A stretch of 64,000 nt of DNA from Candidatus Bathyarchaeota archaeon (GTDB lineage Archaea; Thermoproteota; Bathyarchaeia; Bathyarchaeales; WUQV01). Positions within the stretch are counted from its first letter, which is position 1. Each line of letters starts with the position of its first letter. The stretch covers positions 62,001 through 126,000 of the forward strand of contig JAGGVF010000022.1 of NCBI GenBank assembly GCA_021158125.1, given 5' to 3'. A program made the translations under genes and the position numbers. A model generated the notes under the pieces. That model worked only from the letters and a program-made list of their open reading frames with translations. It did not search any database and was not told the DNA's origin. Below are positions 54,145 through 63,505 of the stretch, in pieces.

Positions 54145-57100
54145 TTAGACTATGGCTATTAGAACCTTTTCTCCGTCAACTTCGTATTGGTGCCACCTAA
54201 CACCTTCAAGCTGAGGTTTTCCCGAGTGTAGTCTAACTTTTTTGGTTCTGACAAGTTCTGCCATAGTGTCAAGAAACGGTTCAAGTAGCTTAACTTTCTC
54301 AGCGGTCAGCATTGCCACGTGAACTTCATTTAGAATCTCAGTTGGCACAAACCCCAAATCCTTTCTTAACGCTTGAATTCTTCTAGCCAAGTCCCGCATT
54401 AATCCTTCTCCAACCAGTTTTTTGTCCCGGCGGGCATCCAAGAAAACTTGAATGTTCTCTTCAGATGCTGAAACCCAATTTTCGCCTTCAAGCTCTTTGA
54501 GAGGCTTGTCGGTTAATTCTACCTCCTTGACGTTTGCAAGTTCTAAGAAAAGATTTTTGAGCCTTTCCAGAGACTCTTTAGCCTCCTCAGAAGCGACGAT
54601 AACGGCTTTTCTTAGAGGCCATCTCCTCTTTAAATGTCCAGTCTGCCTTGCAGCGTAGGAAATTGAAACAGTCTTCATTAAGATTTCAACTTCCGTTTCA
54701 AGCTTCAAGTTTTCAAGTTCCTCTTTTGCAGTGGGCCAACTTTCAAAGTTAATTGATTCGGGCAGTCTGTCATCAAGTTCGCGGAAGACTTTCTGATAAA
54801 GAAACTCTGCTACAAAAGGCGTTATCGGATTGAAGAGTAGGAGCACAGTTTTTAGGACATGCCAGAGAGTCGCATAAATTGCTAATCTTCTGTTTAGAGT
54901 TTCTGGACTGTCGCTCCAAAGCTCCCTTCTTATCATTGGAACATAATTTCTGCTTATATCATCCACAACAAATTTTTCAAGAGCTGAAGCTGCAAAATTG
55001 AATTCGCATCTTTCAAATCTTTCAGTAACCTCCCTAATTGTTCCTTGAAGCTTTGAAAGTAACCAAAGCTCCGGAGTTTTCAAAACATTATTTTCCCTTG
55101 CCCACTCCAGACTGTTCTCTTTCGGGTTAAAGCCGTCATACTCCGCGTTCTGTAGGAAGAATCTGTGAAGATGGTAAAGCGTGCTTAACACCTGGTATGG
55201 TCTTCGCTTAATTTCTTCAACATCAAAGTTCATGGAGTCAATTGGAGAACACTTCCAAACCATATAGAAACGGCAGAGGTCAGCCGAGTTCCTTTCCAAA
55301 AGCGGATTAACCTCAATAACATTCCCTAAACTCTTGCTCATTTTCCTTCCTTTTGCGTCTAAGGCGAATCCGTAGAAGAGGAAGGCTTTGTAGGGAGCTT
55401 CGGGTTTTCCAGTTAAAATCACATGTTCAAGCAGCAGCGTGTTCGCCCAGCCTCTAGTTTGGTCTATTGCTTCTACAAGAAAGTCTACTGGAACAAACTT
55501 TTCAAATTCCTCATCTGTAAAACGTGCGTAGGGTGAGGCTCCACTGTTATGCCAAGTGTCCAAAACGTAAGGCTCACGCTTCATTGTTCCTCCGCATTTT
55601 TCGCATTTAAAGAAGATTCTGTCTATCCAAGGCTTATGAAGCTCTGGTAACGGCGGTTTTTCGCCGCTTTCCGGGTTAGGTAAAGCCTTTTCTAGGATTT
55701 CCTTTCTGCTTGCAACTAATATTTTATGTCCACATTTTTCGCAGACCCAAACTGGGAGAGGAGTTCCCCATACACGTTCCCGTGAAATGCACCATGGCTT
55801 AGCTTCTTTAAGGAAAGCTAAGAACCTGTTCTTCGGGCCTTCATAGAAGTATTCGACCTTCTCAGCTGCTTCAACTATTCTCTCATTTATTTTGTTTGTC
55901 CAAAGGAAGTATTCTCTTCTTGCAAGCCATATGAGCTTGTGGTGGCTTCTCCAACACGTTGGATATTCGTGTCTAACGGTTTCAACATGCACCAGCAAGT
56001 TTCTTTTACGTAGTTCTTCTATTACCTTATCATCCGCATCTCTGGCGAAAAGTCCCTTAAACTCGCCTGCTTCTTCAGTAAATTTGCATTCGTCGTCGAA
56101 TGGAACGTAGATTGGCACATCACGCTTTCTGGCGGCTTGGAAGTCTTCTTCTCCGTTTCCAGGAGAAAGGTGTACCACTCCAGTTGCAGTGTTTACATCA
56201 ACAAAGTCTTCGCAGACAACCCTGTGAACTTTGGGAAGCCTATCAAGCTCAGCTTGTTTAGGAATTAAATCTTTAAATGGATAATCATATTTTAAGCCTT
56301 CAAGCTTCTCTCCTGGAAAAACTTCAACTATACTGTAGTTTTCTATTCCAAGCTCTTGCATTAACGGCTCTACTCGCTGCTTTGCCATTATCCAAAATTC
56401 ATGTCCAACCTTTACTTTGGCGTATTCCGCCGATGGATGAACAGCCAGCATCAAGTCGGTTACTATCGTGAAGGGCATTGTAGTCCAAATTAGAAAGTAT
56501 TCACCCGGCCTTTCTTCAACTCTAAACTTGAAATACAATGATGGGTCTTCAACTTCTTCGTAGCCCAATCCAACTTCCGCGTTGCTCAGTGACGTTTGGC
56601 AGCCTGGACAGTAGGCCACAACGTAGTAGCCTTCTCCTAGTAGGCCTTGTTCCCAAGCCCTTTTCAAGTATTTCCATTCACGTTCAATGTAACTGTCAAG
56701 GTAGGTCCAGTATGCTCTATCATGATTTATGAAAAGCCCTAGCTTTCTGTCGGCTTCACGCCAAAATTCATGGTATTTCATAATTGTCTTCTTACATTCT
56801 TCAATGAACCTTCCCTCGCCTACTTTTTCCAGAAGCTCCCGCTTATTTTTCACTCCAAGAAGTTTTTCTACCTCAAGCTCCACAGGCAAGCCTTGACAGT
56901 CCCATCCAGCCCAGAAAGGAATATAGTAGCCCTGCATGCTTTTCCATCGGTAGCGTAGATCTTTCATAACTCTTCCGCGGGCGTGTCCAACGTGTGGGAC
57001 ACCGTTAAGGGTTGGAGGCCCCTCAACGTACCCTAAAACGCCAACATTTTCCTTTTCTCTAAGTTTCATAAGTTTGTCTGCAATTCTGTTTTTCTCCCAG

Positions 57101-57186
57101 AAATCTCGGATTTCACGTTCAATCTCGAGAGGCCTGTAGTTCATTTTAAGCCATTTTCGGCTGTCAGCCTCGAATTTGATGGCCAC
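54145..57186 (-). CDS. ileS: isoleucyl-tRNA synthetase
   Basis: The 1013-residue class I synthetase has the HIGH-type motif GPPTLNGVPHVGHARGR near residue 55, an editing CP1 domain (about 200-400) with LIWTTMPFTIVTDL, the zinc-knuckle CEKCGHK and CEKCGG and KMSKSLGN (about 600) followed by the anticodon-binding helices. It charges tRNA-Ile and edits Val. Length is normal for archaeal IleRS. It is transcribed alone from 57186. Confidence 0.96.
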   Translation of the reverse strand: MAIKFEADSRKWLKMNYRPLEIEREIRDFWEKNRIADKLMKLREKENVGVLGYVEGPPTLNGVPHVGHARGRVMKDLRYRWKSMQGYYIPFWAGWDCQGLPVELEVEKLLGVKNKRELLEKVGEGRFIEECKKTIMKYHEFWREADRKLGLFINHDRAYWTYLDSYIEREWKYLKRAWEQGLLGEGYYVVAYCPGCQTSLSNAEVGLGYEEVEDPSLYFKFRVEERPGEYFLIWTTMPFTIVTDLMLAVHPSAEYAKVKVGHEFWIMAKQRVEPLMQELGIENYSIVEVFPGEKLEGLKYDYPFKDLIPKQAELDRLPKVHRVVCEDFVDVNTATGVVHLSPGNGEEDFQAARKRDVPIYVPFDDECKFTEEAGEFKGLFARDADDKVIEELRKRNLLVHVETVRHEYPTCWRSHHKLIWLARREYFLWTNKINERIVEAAEKVEYFYEGPKNRFLAFLKEAKPWCISRERVWGTPLPVWVCEKCGHKILVASRKEILEKALPNPESGEKPPLPELHKPWIDRIFFKCEKCGGTMKREPYVLDTWHNSGASPYARFTDEEFEKFVPVDFLVEAIDQTRGWANTLLLEHVILTGKPEAPYKAFLFYGFALDAKGRKMSKSLGNVIEVNPLLERNSADLCRFYMVWKCSPIDSMNFDVEEIKRRPYQVLSTLYHLHRFFLQNAEYDGFNPKENSLEWARENNVLKTPELWLLSKLQGTIREVTERFERCEFNFAASALEKFVVDDISRNYVPMIRRELWSDSPETLNRRLAIYATLWHVLKTVLLLFNPITPFVAEFLYQKVFRELDDRLPESINFESWPTAKEELENLKLETEVEILMKTVSISYAARQTGHLKRRWPLRKAVIVASEEAKESLERLKNLFLELANVKEVELTDKPLKELEGENWVSASEENIQVFLDARRDKKLVGEGLMRDLARRIQALRKDLGFVPTEILNEVHVAMLTAEKVKLLEPFLDTMAELVRTKKVRLHSGKPQLEGVRWHQYEVDGEKVLIAIV

Positions 57187-57273
57187 CTCTCATCCCAAAG
57201 CACCAGCCAATAAACGCAAATACACAAAACAACATATAACCTTTTTGAAGTAAACATCTGTTAAGTATGCCTA

Positions 57274-58011
57274 TTGAAAAGTATTCGAGGTGGAATAAAT
57301 CTGAGAAAACGTTTGATCTCAGCTTTTAAACGTAACAGCTTACTGCTACTTGTTACTTCGTTGACGATTTCAGCCTTCATCTATTATACAGTCTACACAG
57401 TAATATTGGTTAAGCTCTTGAATCCGACATTAATAGAAGACTTTATGAATTTTCTTTCAGCAAACTATCCTGCTAAAATACCTAAACCAGAAACTCATGA
57501 ATTTTTCATGTTTATTTTTATGAATAACACTAGGTTTTATTGGAATCCATTAAACATGCTCGTCTGGATACCATTATTTGGCGCTTTGATAATTGGGTTT
57601 AGCTTTCTGTTAAACGGCGTTGTTATAGGCGCTGTGGCCGCCATGCTGGGATTAAAATATGGTCCTTTACTTCCAATAGTTGGTCTGGCACCTCATGGAA
57701 TTATTGAAGTTCCAGCGTTTATAATTCAATGCACCGCAATTTTAAGGTGGCACATTACAATTTCAACGCTACTGTTTAATCTGATTAAAGGAGAAAAGGT
57801 AGAAAAAGCGAAAGTCAAAGAAGATTTAATGGATGTGGTAATTCTTTCGGCAATTTCTATTTTCCTTTTATTTATCGCGGCGTTAATAGAAACCTACGTA
57901 ACTCCCTTACTGATTAAACTTGTAGAGAAAAATGTAGAAGAGTTTAGGCTGCAGTCACAGCCTTTTCAAGAGTTGCCAGCAACTCTTCGTCAACTGAAGA
58001 ATGGTACTTAA
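57274..58011 (+). CDS. SpoIIM/DUF95 family membrane protein
   Basis: The 245-residue protein has five hydrophobic segments and the SpoIIM hallmark GLAPHGIIEVPAFIIQC, with FMNNTRFYWNPLNMLVWIPLFGALI before it. In bacteria SpoIIM joins the SpoIID/P peptidoglycan machine; archaeal relatives are of unknown function. The start is TTG at 57274, but a GAGGTGG site at 57287-57293 may drive a start a few codons later. Its last 68 bases overlap the 3' end of the DUF4234 gene on the other strand. Confidence 0.85.
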   Translation: MKSIRGGINLRKRLISAFKRNSLLLLVTSLTISAFIYYTVYTVILVKLLNPTLIEDFMNFLSANYPAKIPKPETHEFFMFIFMNNTRFYWNPLNMLVWIPLFGALIIGFSFLLNGVVIGAVAAMLGLKYGPLLPIVGLAPHGIIEVPAFIIQCTAILRWHITISTLLFNLIKGEKVEKAKVKEDLMDVVILSAISIFLLFIAALIETYVTPLLIKLVEKNVEEFRLQSQPFQELPATLRQLKNGT

Positions 58012-58675
58012 AGTGTTCATTCGGATCTTTGATAAGTACGTAAAGCCAGTAGATTCCAAATATTCCCAGCGTGATTATTGAGAGTATAAGGTATAATACG
58101 AAACTTCGGTTAGGCAACGGATTAACACGTCTAGGAGGCGTAAAGCTTATTCCAAGCTTACCGAGAACTTTGCTTGTATCTTCCCAGAAACCATCTTCCC
58201 TTCGCTCATGCTTATAAAAATCCTTCATTAGAAAATAGTAGACATACCATGTTGCAATAAATATTATCGCTGAAAGAATAGCCCATAAAACAGCATTCTT
58301 TTCAGTTTCTTCCGTTTTTGCTTCTCTTAATGTTCTTTCGCAGAGAGAAAGCTCACTTTCAACATCTGTCTTCTTTTGCTCCGCAATTTTTCTAATCAAT
58401 TTAATAGTATCTTCCATCAGAAACATTTGCCTTTTAAAATGGGTATTTCTCCTGTCAACAAGCTTGTAAATCAATACAATTGAAACTATAGAGACTATTG
58501 CAAGAATTGGTGATAAAAGAAGGATTTCCGGTGCTCCCAAAAGCATGGCCGGGATGGTTATGAGAATTACTATGATTGGTACCAAATAAATTGCAAGCCA
58601 CGCTGTCGACATCATCTTGTCATATTCGCTGCGCATTCTAATGTCTCTTCTAAGATTTTCAAGCTCCACACTCAT
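57944..58675 (-). CDS. DUF4234 domain membrane protein
   Basis: The 243-residue protein has an N-terminal pair of membrane segments (about 22-70), a charged central region (about 75-125) with predicted coiled coil, a third segment and a C-terminal DUF4234 domain (RSFVLYLILSIITLGIFGIYWLYVLIKD). DUF4234 is a short two-helix membrane domain of unknown function. ATG at 58675. It ends inside the SpoIIM gene on the other strand. Confidence 0.75.
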   Translation of the reverse strand: MSVELENLRRDIRMRSEYDKMMSTAWLAIYLVPIIVILITIPAMLLGAPEILLLSPILAIVSIVSIVLIYKLVDRRNTHFKRQMFLMEDTIKLIRKIAEQKKTDVESELSLCERTLREAKTEETEKNAVLWAILSAIIFIATWYVYYFLMKDFYKHERREDGFWEDTSKVLGKLGISFTPPRRVNPLPNRSFVLYLILSIITLGIFGIYWLYVLIKDPNEHFKYHSSVDEELLATLEKAVTAA

Positions 58676-58753
58676 ATCTAATAACTCCAGTTTTCATAAT
58701 TCACCATGTGACATTATATATAATTTGCCAAAAAGGCGAATTCCAAGAATGCA

Positions 58754-59587
58754 TCAAAATCCAATTTTTCTTCCGTCAAAATCCCTCTTGTACTTTCCAA
58801 GCTCATTTACGACTTCTCTAAGCTGTTGCGAATTGAAAACAGGTCCGTCTCTGCAGACACGGTATTTCCCTATCATGCAACTTCCACATAAGCCTATTCC
58901 ACACCGCATTATCCTTTCTAAACTGGCTTGCAGTGGGACTCCGAATCTCTCAGTTGTTAAGAAAACTTCTCTAATCATAGGTTCCGGCCCGCAAGCATAT
59001 GTCATATCAATTTTTTCCTTTTTAAGTAGTTCATCCAGTGGATCGGTAGCCACTCCTTTCAGCCCGGCACTTCCATCTTCGGTTAAGACTATTATTTCTG
59101 AGTTAGTTTTTGAAAGTGAGGATTTAACTCTGTTTAAGAAGAGAAGTTCTTTGGCTGTTTTGGCTCCAATAATAAAAATAATTTTTTTGGAGGTTTCAAC
59201 CAGTTTTTCAGCTAGAAAGGCAAGTGGAGCCATTCCTGTTCCACCGCCAACTAAAAGAACATTTCCGGCTGAAACTTGGAAGCTGTTTCCAAAAGGGCCC
59301 CTTACTCCAATGTAATCTCCAGCTTTTAGCCTCTGCAAAGCCTCGGTTGCCTCTCCAACCTTTGCAACTGTTACTGAAACGTTTCCGTTTTGGTATACTC
59401 CAGAAACGCTTAACGGAATTTCATCTACGCCCGGAATCCAAACCATGAGAAATTGTCCAGGTTTAGCTTTTAAACAGAGCTTATCCTTGAAGAAAAAAGA
59501 CTTAACATTGGGCGTTTCCTCTTCCACTTTTAGAATTTTAACGGTTCTAATCCAATTATAGGCTATGGGATAAACCGACAATTTCAT
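58754..59587 (-). CDS. pyrK: dihydroorotate dehydrogenase electron transfer subunit PyrK
   Basis: The 277-residue protein has a ferredoxin-reductase-type FAD domain (GQFLMVWIPGVDEIPLSVS), a nucleotide-binding domain (LLVGGGTGMAPLAFLAEKL) and the C-terminal 2Fe-2S cysteines in CGIGLCGSCMIGKYRVCRDGPVF. It relays electrons from PyrD to NAD. Its start overlaps the end of pyrD by 32 bases, so the two subunits are coupled. Confidence 0.93.
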   Translation of the reverse strand: MKLSVYPIAYNWIRTVKILKVEEETPNVKSFFFKDKLCLKAKPGQFLMVWIPGVDEIPLSVSGVYQNGNVSVTVAKVGEATEALQRLKAGDYIGVRGPFGNSFQVSAGNVLLVGGGTGMAPLAFLAEKLVETSKKIIFIIGAKTAKELLFLNRVKSSLSKTNSEIIVLTEDGSAGLKGVATDPLDELLKKEKIDMTYACGPEPMIREVFLTTERFGVPLQASLERIMRCGIGLCGSCMIGKYRVCRDGPVFNSQQLREVVNELGKYKRDFDGRKIGF

Positions 59588-60473
59588 TTATGCTCCTTAA
59601 ACCCCTCTTCTTCACGTAAGTTTTAATTCCTTTTAAAATTGAGTTAAAAACTTCAATTCCCTTAATTGCCAAAGCTGTTCCAACTTGAATTGCCGACGCT
59701 CCGGCCAACATGAATTCAATAGCATCTTTCCAGCTGGTTATTCCGCCACAGCCAAAAATTGGCACTTTAACTCTCTCGTAAATTTCGTAAACACATCTTA
59801 CGGCGATAGGCTTTATTGCTGGTCCAGATAGTCCCCCGAACTTGTTTGCCAGTATTGGCCTCCCAGTTTTTACATCAATCTTCATGGCTTTAACAGTATT
59901 TATTGCAGTTATGGCGTCTGCTCCAGCCTTAACGGCCGTTTCAGCCAAGTAGGCTATGTCAGAAACATTTGGGGAAAGTTTGACGAAAACAGGACAGGAA
60001 ACCCTTCGCTTAACATTTTTGACAACTTCAGCCAGCAACTCTGGGTTTTGCCCTATTTCGCCCCCAGTTTTCTCAACGTGGGGGCATGATACATTAAGTT
60101 CAACAGCGTCTGCCCCCGATTTAATCGCCAAGTAGGCTGCTTCAGCATATTCCTCAGCGGAGAAACCATAGATGCTTACAATCAATGGAACTTCAACTTC
60201 ACCTTTAACTTGCTTTATTTCTCGGCTGAAAGCCTTAATTCCAGGATTTGGAAGCCCCATGGCGTTGATTAATCCGCAGTTAACTTGAACTACTGTGGGG
60301 TTATTATATCCCCTTCTGGGCTTAAGCCCAACAGACTTTGTTATTAATCCTCCAGCTCCAGCTTCAGCAACTCTAATGAGGCTTTCAGCTGTCATACCTA
60401 AAACTCCAGCGGCAAGTAAGACTGGATTTCTAAACTTTAAGTTTGCAATTTCAACTTGAAGATTAACCAACAA
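59556..60473 (-). CDS. pyrD: dihydroorotate dehydrogenase (type 1B) PyrD
   Basis: The 305-residue FMN TIM barrel has NPVLLAAGVLGMTAES, VVQVNCGLINAMGLPNPG, the active-site cysteine in ELNVSCPHVEKTGG (type 1B) and the phosphate-binding IPIFGCGGI-like segment VPIFGCGGITSW. It oxidises dihydroorotate to orotate in pyrimidine synthesis, using PyrK. The start is probably TTG at 60473. It diverges from nop5 across 86 bases. Confidence 0.95.
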   Translation of the reverse strand: MLVNLQVEIANLKFRNPVLLAAGVLGMTAESLIRVAEAGAGGLITKSVGLKPRRGYNNPTVVQVNCGLINAMGLPNPGIKAFSREIKQVKGEVEVPLIVSIYGFSAEEYAEAAYLAIKSGADAVELNVSCPHVEKTGGEIGQNPELLAEVVKNVKRRVSCPVFVKLSPNVSDIAYLAETAVKAGADAITAINTVKAMKIDVKTGRPILANKFGGLSGPAIKPIAVRCVYEIYERVKVPIFGCGGITSWKDAIEFMLAGASAIQVGTALAIKGIEVFNSILKGIKTYVKKRGLRSINEIVGLSHSL

Positions 60474-60559
60474 CCTTCCCTTTTCAGTAAAAGTTATTCA
60501 GTTCTTCAAATAAAGGTTAGGAATAGTAAGCTGAGAAAAGCGATGATGGAGATGAAAAA

Positions 60560-61777
60560 TTGAAAGCAACAATAATCGAATGCCCATTTGCAGTTCTAGC
60601 ATTCAACGAGAAAAACGAAATAGTCGGAAAAATTCTGTTCCCAAAAGACCCTAAAAAAGCGGCTAAAAAACTCTTTGAAATCGAAAAGGGAAAACTTCTA
60701 AAGGAAATTCGCATTTTAGTTGAAGAGTTAAAGGCTAAAGGTTACAGTCATTTCATAATGGAAAGTAAAGCCCTCGCAGAGGCCTTAAAAGAAGAGTTAG
60801 GATTAGAAACTGAAACAGTCGTCTCATCAAAGGCAGGAGAATCCTTACGTGAAAATATGGAAGAATTCGCTTTAAAATTAGGCTTTGTTGAAAAGCCTGA
60901 ACAATTAAAAATCTGGATTCATAAAGTTACGGTTGAACTCACGAAAATAAGAGTTAAAGAAGCAGTGGAAAAACGAGATTTGCTTGCAGTTCACGCTATA
61001 AACACGATAGACGATATAGACAAGACAACAAACCTATTCATGGGAAGAATAAGAGAATGGTACAGCCTCCACTTCCCAGAACTAAACAAACTAGTTGAAC
61101 AACATGAAACCTATGCAAGATTAATTTTAAACTTAGGCGGAAGAGAAAACTTCTCCACAGAAAAACTGGTAGAACTGGGAATATCAAAGACAAAAGCCGA
61201 AAAAATAGTTAACGCAGCTGAAACTTCAATGGGCGCCTCCTTCACAGAAGAAGACTTCAAAGAAATAAAGGCTTTATGCAAAACAACCCTCGAACTTTAC
61301 CAAAGAAGAAAAGAACTGGAAAAATACCTGGAGAAAACCATGGATGAAGTTGCCCCAAACATAAAAGCCTTAGTGGGCGCCCTGCTCGGCGCAAGACTAA
61401 TCGCCTTGGCAGGCAGCCTAGAAAACTTGGCGAAAATGCCTGCGAGCACAATACAAGTTTTAGGAGCTGAAAAGGCGCTTTTCAGAGCTCTAAGAACAGG
61501 TTCACGGCCACCAAAACACGGAATAATCTTCCAACACACGTTTCTACGAGAAGCAAAAAAATGGCAAAGGGGGAAAATAGCCAGAGCCCTAGCTGGAAAA
61601 CTGGCAATAGCAGCGAGAACAGACGCATACAGCGGAAAGTATATAGGAGATACGTTAAAAATCGACCTAGAAAAGAGAATTAACGAAATAAAGGAAAAGT
61701 ATAGTGAACCTCCACGAAGAGCTTATAGGCCTAAAAAACACTTTGGAAAGAGGAGAAAGAAACGTGGTAGAAGTTAA
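60560..61777 (+). CDS. nop5: C/D box RNP protein Nop5 (Nop56/58)
   Basis: The 405-residue protein has an N-terminal domain, a long coiled coil (about 120-240) and the NOP domain ([38 protein letters not shown], then [11 protein letters not shown]) that binds L7Ae and guide RNA. The basic C-terminal tail is [16 protein letters not shown]. Start is TTG at 60560 behind GGAGATGA. The fibrillarin gene begins inside its 3' end, and the complex methylates rRNA. Confidence 0.95.
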   Translation: MKATIIECPFAVLAFNEKNEIVGKILFPKDPKKAAKKLFEIEKGKLLKEIRILVEELKAKGYSHFIMESKALAEALKEELGLETETVVSSKAGESLRENMEEFALKLGFVEKPEQLKIWIHKVTVELTKIRVKEAVEKRDLLAVHAINTIDDIDKTTNLFMGRIREWYSLHFPELNKLVEQHETYARLILNLGGRENFSTEKLVELGISKTKAEKIVNAAETSMGASFTEEDFKEIKALCKTTLELYQRRKELEKYLEKTMDEVAPNIKALVGALLGARLIALAGSLENLAKMPASTIQVLGAEKALFRALRTGSRPPKHGIIFQHTFLREAKKWQRGKIARALAGKLAIAARTDAYSGKYIGDTLKIDLEKRINEIKEKYSEPPRRAYRPKKHFGKRRKKRGRS

Positions 61778-62453
61778 ACCGCACCCAGAATTTCCGGGCA
61801 TATACTGGGCAATAACAGAAGATGGATCCAGAAAGCTGGCAACCAAGAATTTGGCTCCGGGAAAAACTGTCTACGGAGAACGCCTAATACGTTTTAAAGG
61901 CGTAGAATATCGCCTCTGGGACCCTTATAGAAGCAAGTTGGCAGCTGCAATTCTGAAAAATCTGAAAACTGTTCCAATAAAGCCCGGCGATAAAGTTTTG
62001 TATTTGGGGGCGGCTTCGGGCACGACTGCAAGCCACGTTTCAGACATAATAGGCGAAAAGGGGCACGTCTACTGCGTTGAATTTGCGGCTAGGGCAATAA
62101 GAGAACTTGTAAACAATGTCTGCGCTTTCCGTTCAAATATGTCTCCAATACTTGAGGATGCTAGAATGCCCGAAAGATACGCAATGATAGTTGAAAAAGT
62201 AGATGATATTTACTGTGACATCGCCCAGCCTGAACAAGCAAAAATTCTAGCTGACAACGCTCAGCTATACCTAAAAAGCAATGGATGGATAATGTTAGCG
62301 ATAAAAGCTCAAAGCATAGACGTAACAAAAGAGCCTTCTGAAATTTACAAACTTGAAATTGAAACTTTGAAGGAGAGAGGCTTCGAAATTAAAGAGGTAG
62401 TTCATTTAGAGCCATACGACAAAGCCCACGCAATGATTGTAGCCAAATTTTAA
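61764..62453 (+). CDS. flpA: fibrillarin-like rRNA/tRNA 2'-O-methyltransferase FlpA
   Basis: The 229-residue enzyme starts [17 protein letters not shown], the normal archaeal fibrillarin N terminus, and contains the SAM-binding motif [20 protein letters not shown], the catalytic [15 protein letters not shown] and [17 protein letters not shown] at 61764 is preferred because GAGGAG lies about 9 bases upstream and it matches homologues; an upstream GTG at 61704 would give a 20-residue extension. It overlaps nop5 by 14 bases. Confidence 0.95.
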   Translation: MVEVKPHPEFPGIYWAITEDGSRKLATKNLAPGKTVYGERLIRFKGVEYRLWDPYRSKLAAAILKNLKTVPIKPGDKVLYLGAASGTTASHVSDIIGEKGHVYCVEFAARAIRELVNNVCAFRSNMSPILEDARMPERYAMIVEKVDDIYCDIAQPEQAKILADNAQLYLKSNGWIMLAIKAQSIDVTKEPSEIYKLEIETLKERGFEIKEVVHLEPYDKAHAMIVAKF

Positions 62454-62559
62454 ACGTTAAAAGAAATATATGTACGTTTGGATACTGTAATAATCTTCTA
62501 GAATAAAAGCTAACTTTATATGAAACGCTGACAAATTTTTCTTGTTTAGGGAGAAGCGC

Positions 62560-63501
62560 TTGAGTAGAAAGGAAATTTTAGAAGAAGCAGAGTCAATTCT
62601 TGAAAAGGCCGGATTTAACATATCAAACAGATGCTGCTCTAGGCCAAGCTGCTTCGACTTTGCAGCTAGAAAAGAGAATCTACTGACATTCGTCAAGGTT
62701 CACGTAAATATTGGAAGCGCCTCTCTGAAAGATGCCTCCGAACTACTAGTAATAACCGAAAACTTCAATGCAGCCCCGCTTTTAATAGGAGAGAAAAACC
62801 GTGACAAACCCCTCGAAGACGACACCGTATATTCGCGATACAACATTTACGCGGTGAATGCAAAAACTCTAAGAGATGTTGTTTTAAACGGATTACATCC
62901 ACTCGTTGAAGCCGGACCGGGCGGATACTACGTGCAAATTAACGGTGAACTTATAAGACAAAGAAGGCAGAAACTCGGCTTGTCAATAGGTAAACTTGCG
63001 GAGATGATAGGAGTATCAAGAAGAACTCTTTATGGATATGAAAATGAAATGGCAAAAGCGTCAGTTTCAACAGCGTATGCCTTAGAGTGGATACTTGGAG
63101 CCCCAGTAGTTGAGCCGATAAACATATTCAAACCGCCCACGGGGAAGAAAAGTTTTCTAGCAGCCGCCAAGAGAATAATTTCAGAGCACTGCTTTCTGAA
63201 AAAAATCTTCAAGAAATTCACCCAATTCAATTTTAAAATTACACAGGTGAAGAGGGCGCCTTTCGATTTCATAGCAAGTGTTCCGAGGGAAAACATGAAA
63301 ATTCTGGGGGGAGTATCATTGGGCAAAGAAACCAGAATAGAACGGAGAGCTGAGGAAATAATCAGCGTAAGCAAAGTGGCGGACGCCCAGCCGATTTTTA
63401 TAACTGGGGATAACAACTCATTAAGCAATAAAATACCTGCATTTAACCCTAAAGAACTTGAAAAAATAGAAAATCCAGACGATTTTCTCTCAGTTTTGTG
63501 A
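62560..63501 (+). CDS. HTH (Xre/Cro-type) archaeal transcriptional regulator
   Basis: The 313-residue protein has an N-terminal nuclease-like domain (about 1-120; CCSRPSCFDFAARKENLLTFVKV), then an Xre helix-turn-helix (LIRQRRQKLGLSIGKLAEMIGVSRRTLYGYENEMAKAS, about 130-165) and a C-terminal ligand-like domain. This is the widespread archaeal family of putative HTH regulators. The preferred start is TTG at 62560, 6 bases after AGGGAG; an upstream TTG at 62542 is the alternative. Targets are unknown. Confidence 0.85.
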   Translation: MSRKEILEEAESILEKAGFNISNRCCSRPSCFDFAARKENLLTFVKVHVNIGSASLKDASELLVITENFNAAPLLIGEKNRDKPLEDDTVYSRYNIYAVNAKTLRDVVLNGLHPLVEAGPGGYYVQINGELIRQRRQKLGLSIGKLAEMIGVSRRTLYGYENEMAKASVSTAYALEWILGAPVVEPINIFKPPTGKKSFLAAAKRIISEHCFLKKIFKKFTQFNFKITQVKRAPFDFIASVPRENMKILGGVSLGKETRIERRAEEIISVSKVADAQPIFITGDNNSLSNKIPAFNPKELEKIENPDDFLSVL

Positions 63502-63505
63502 CAAA

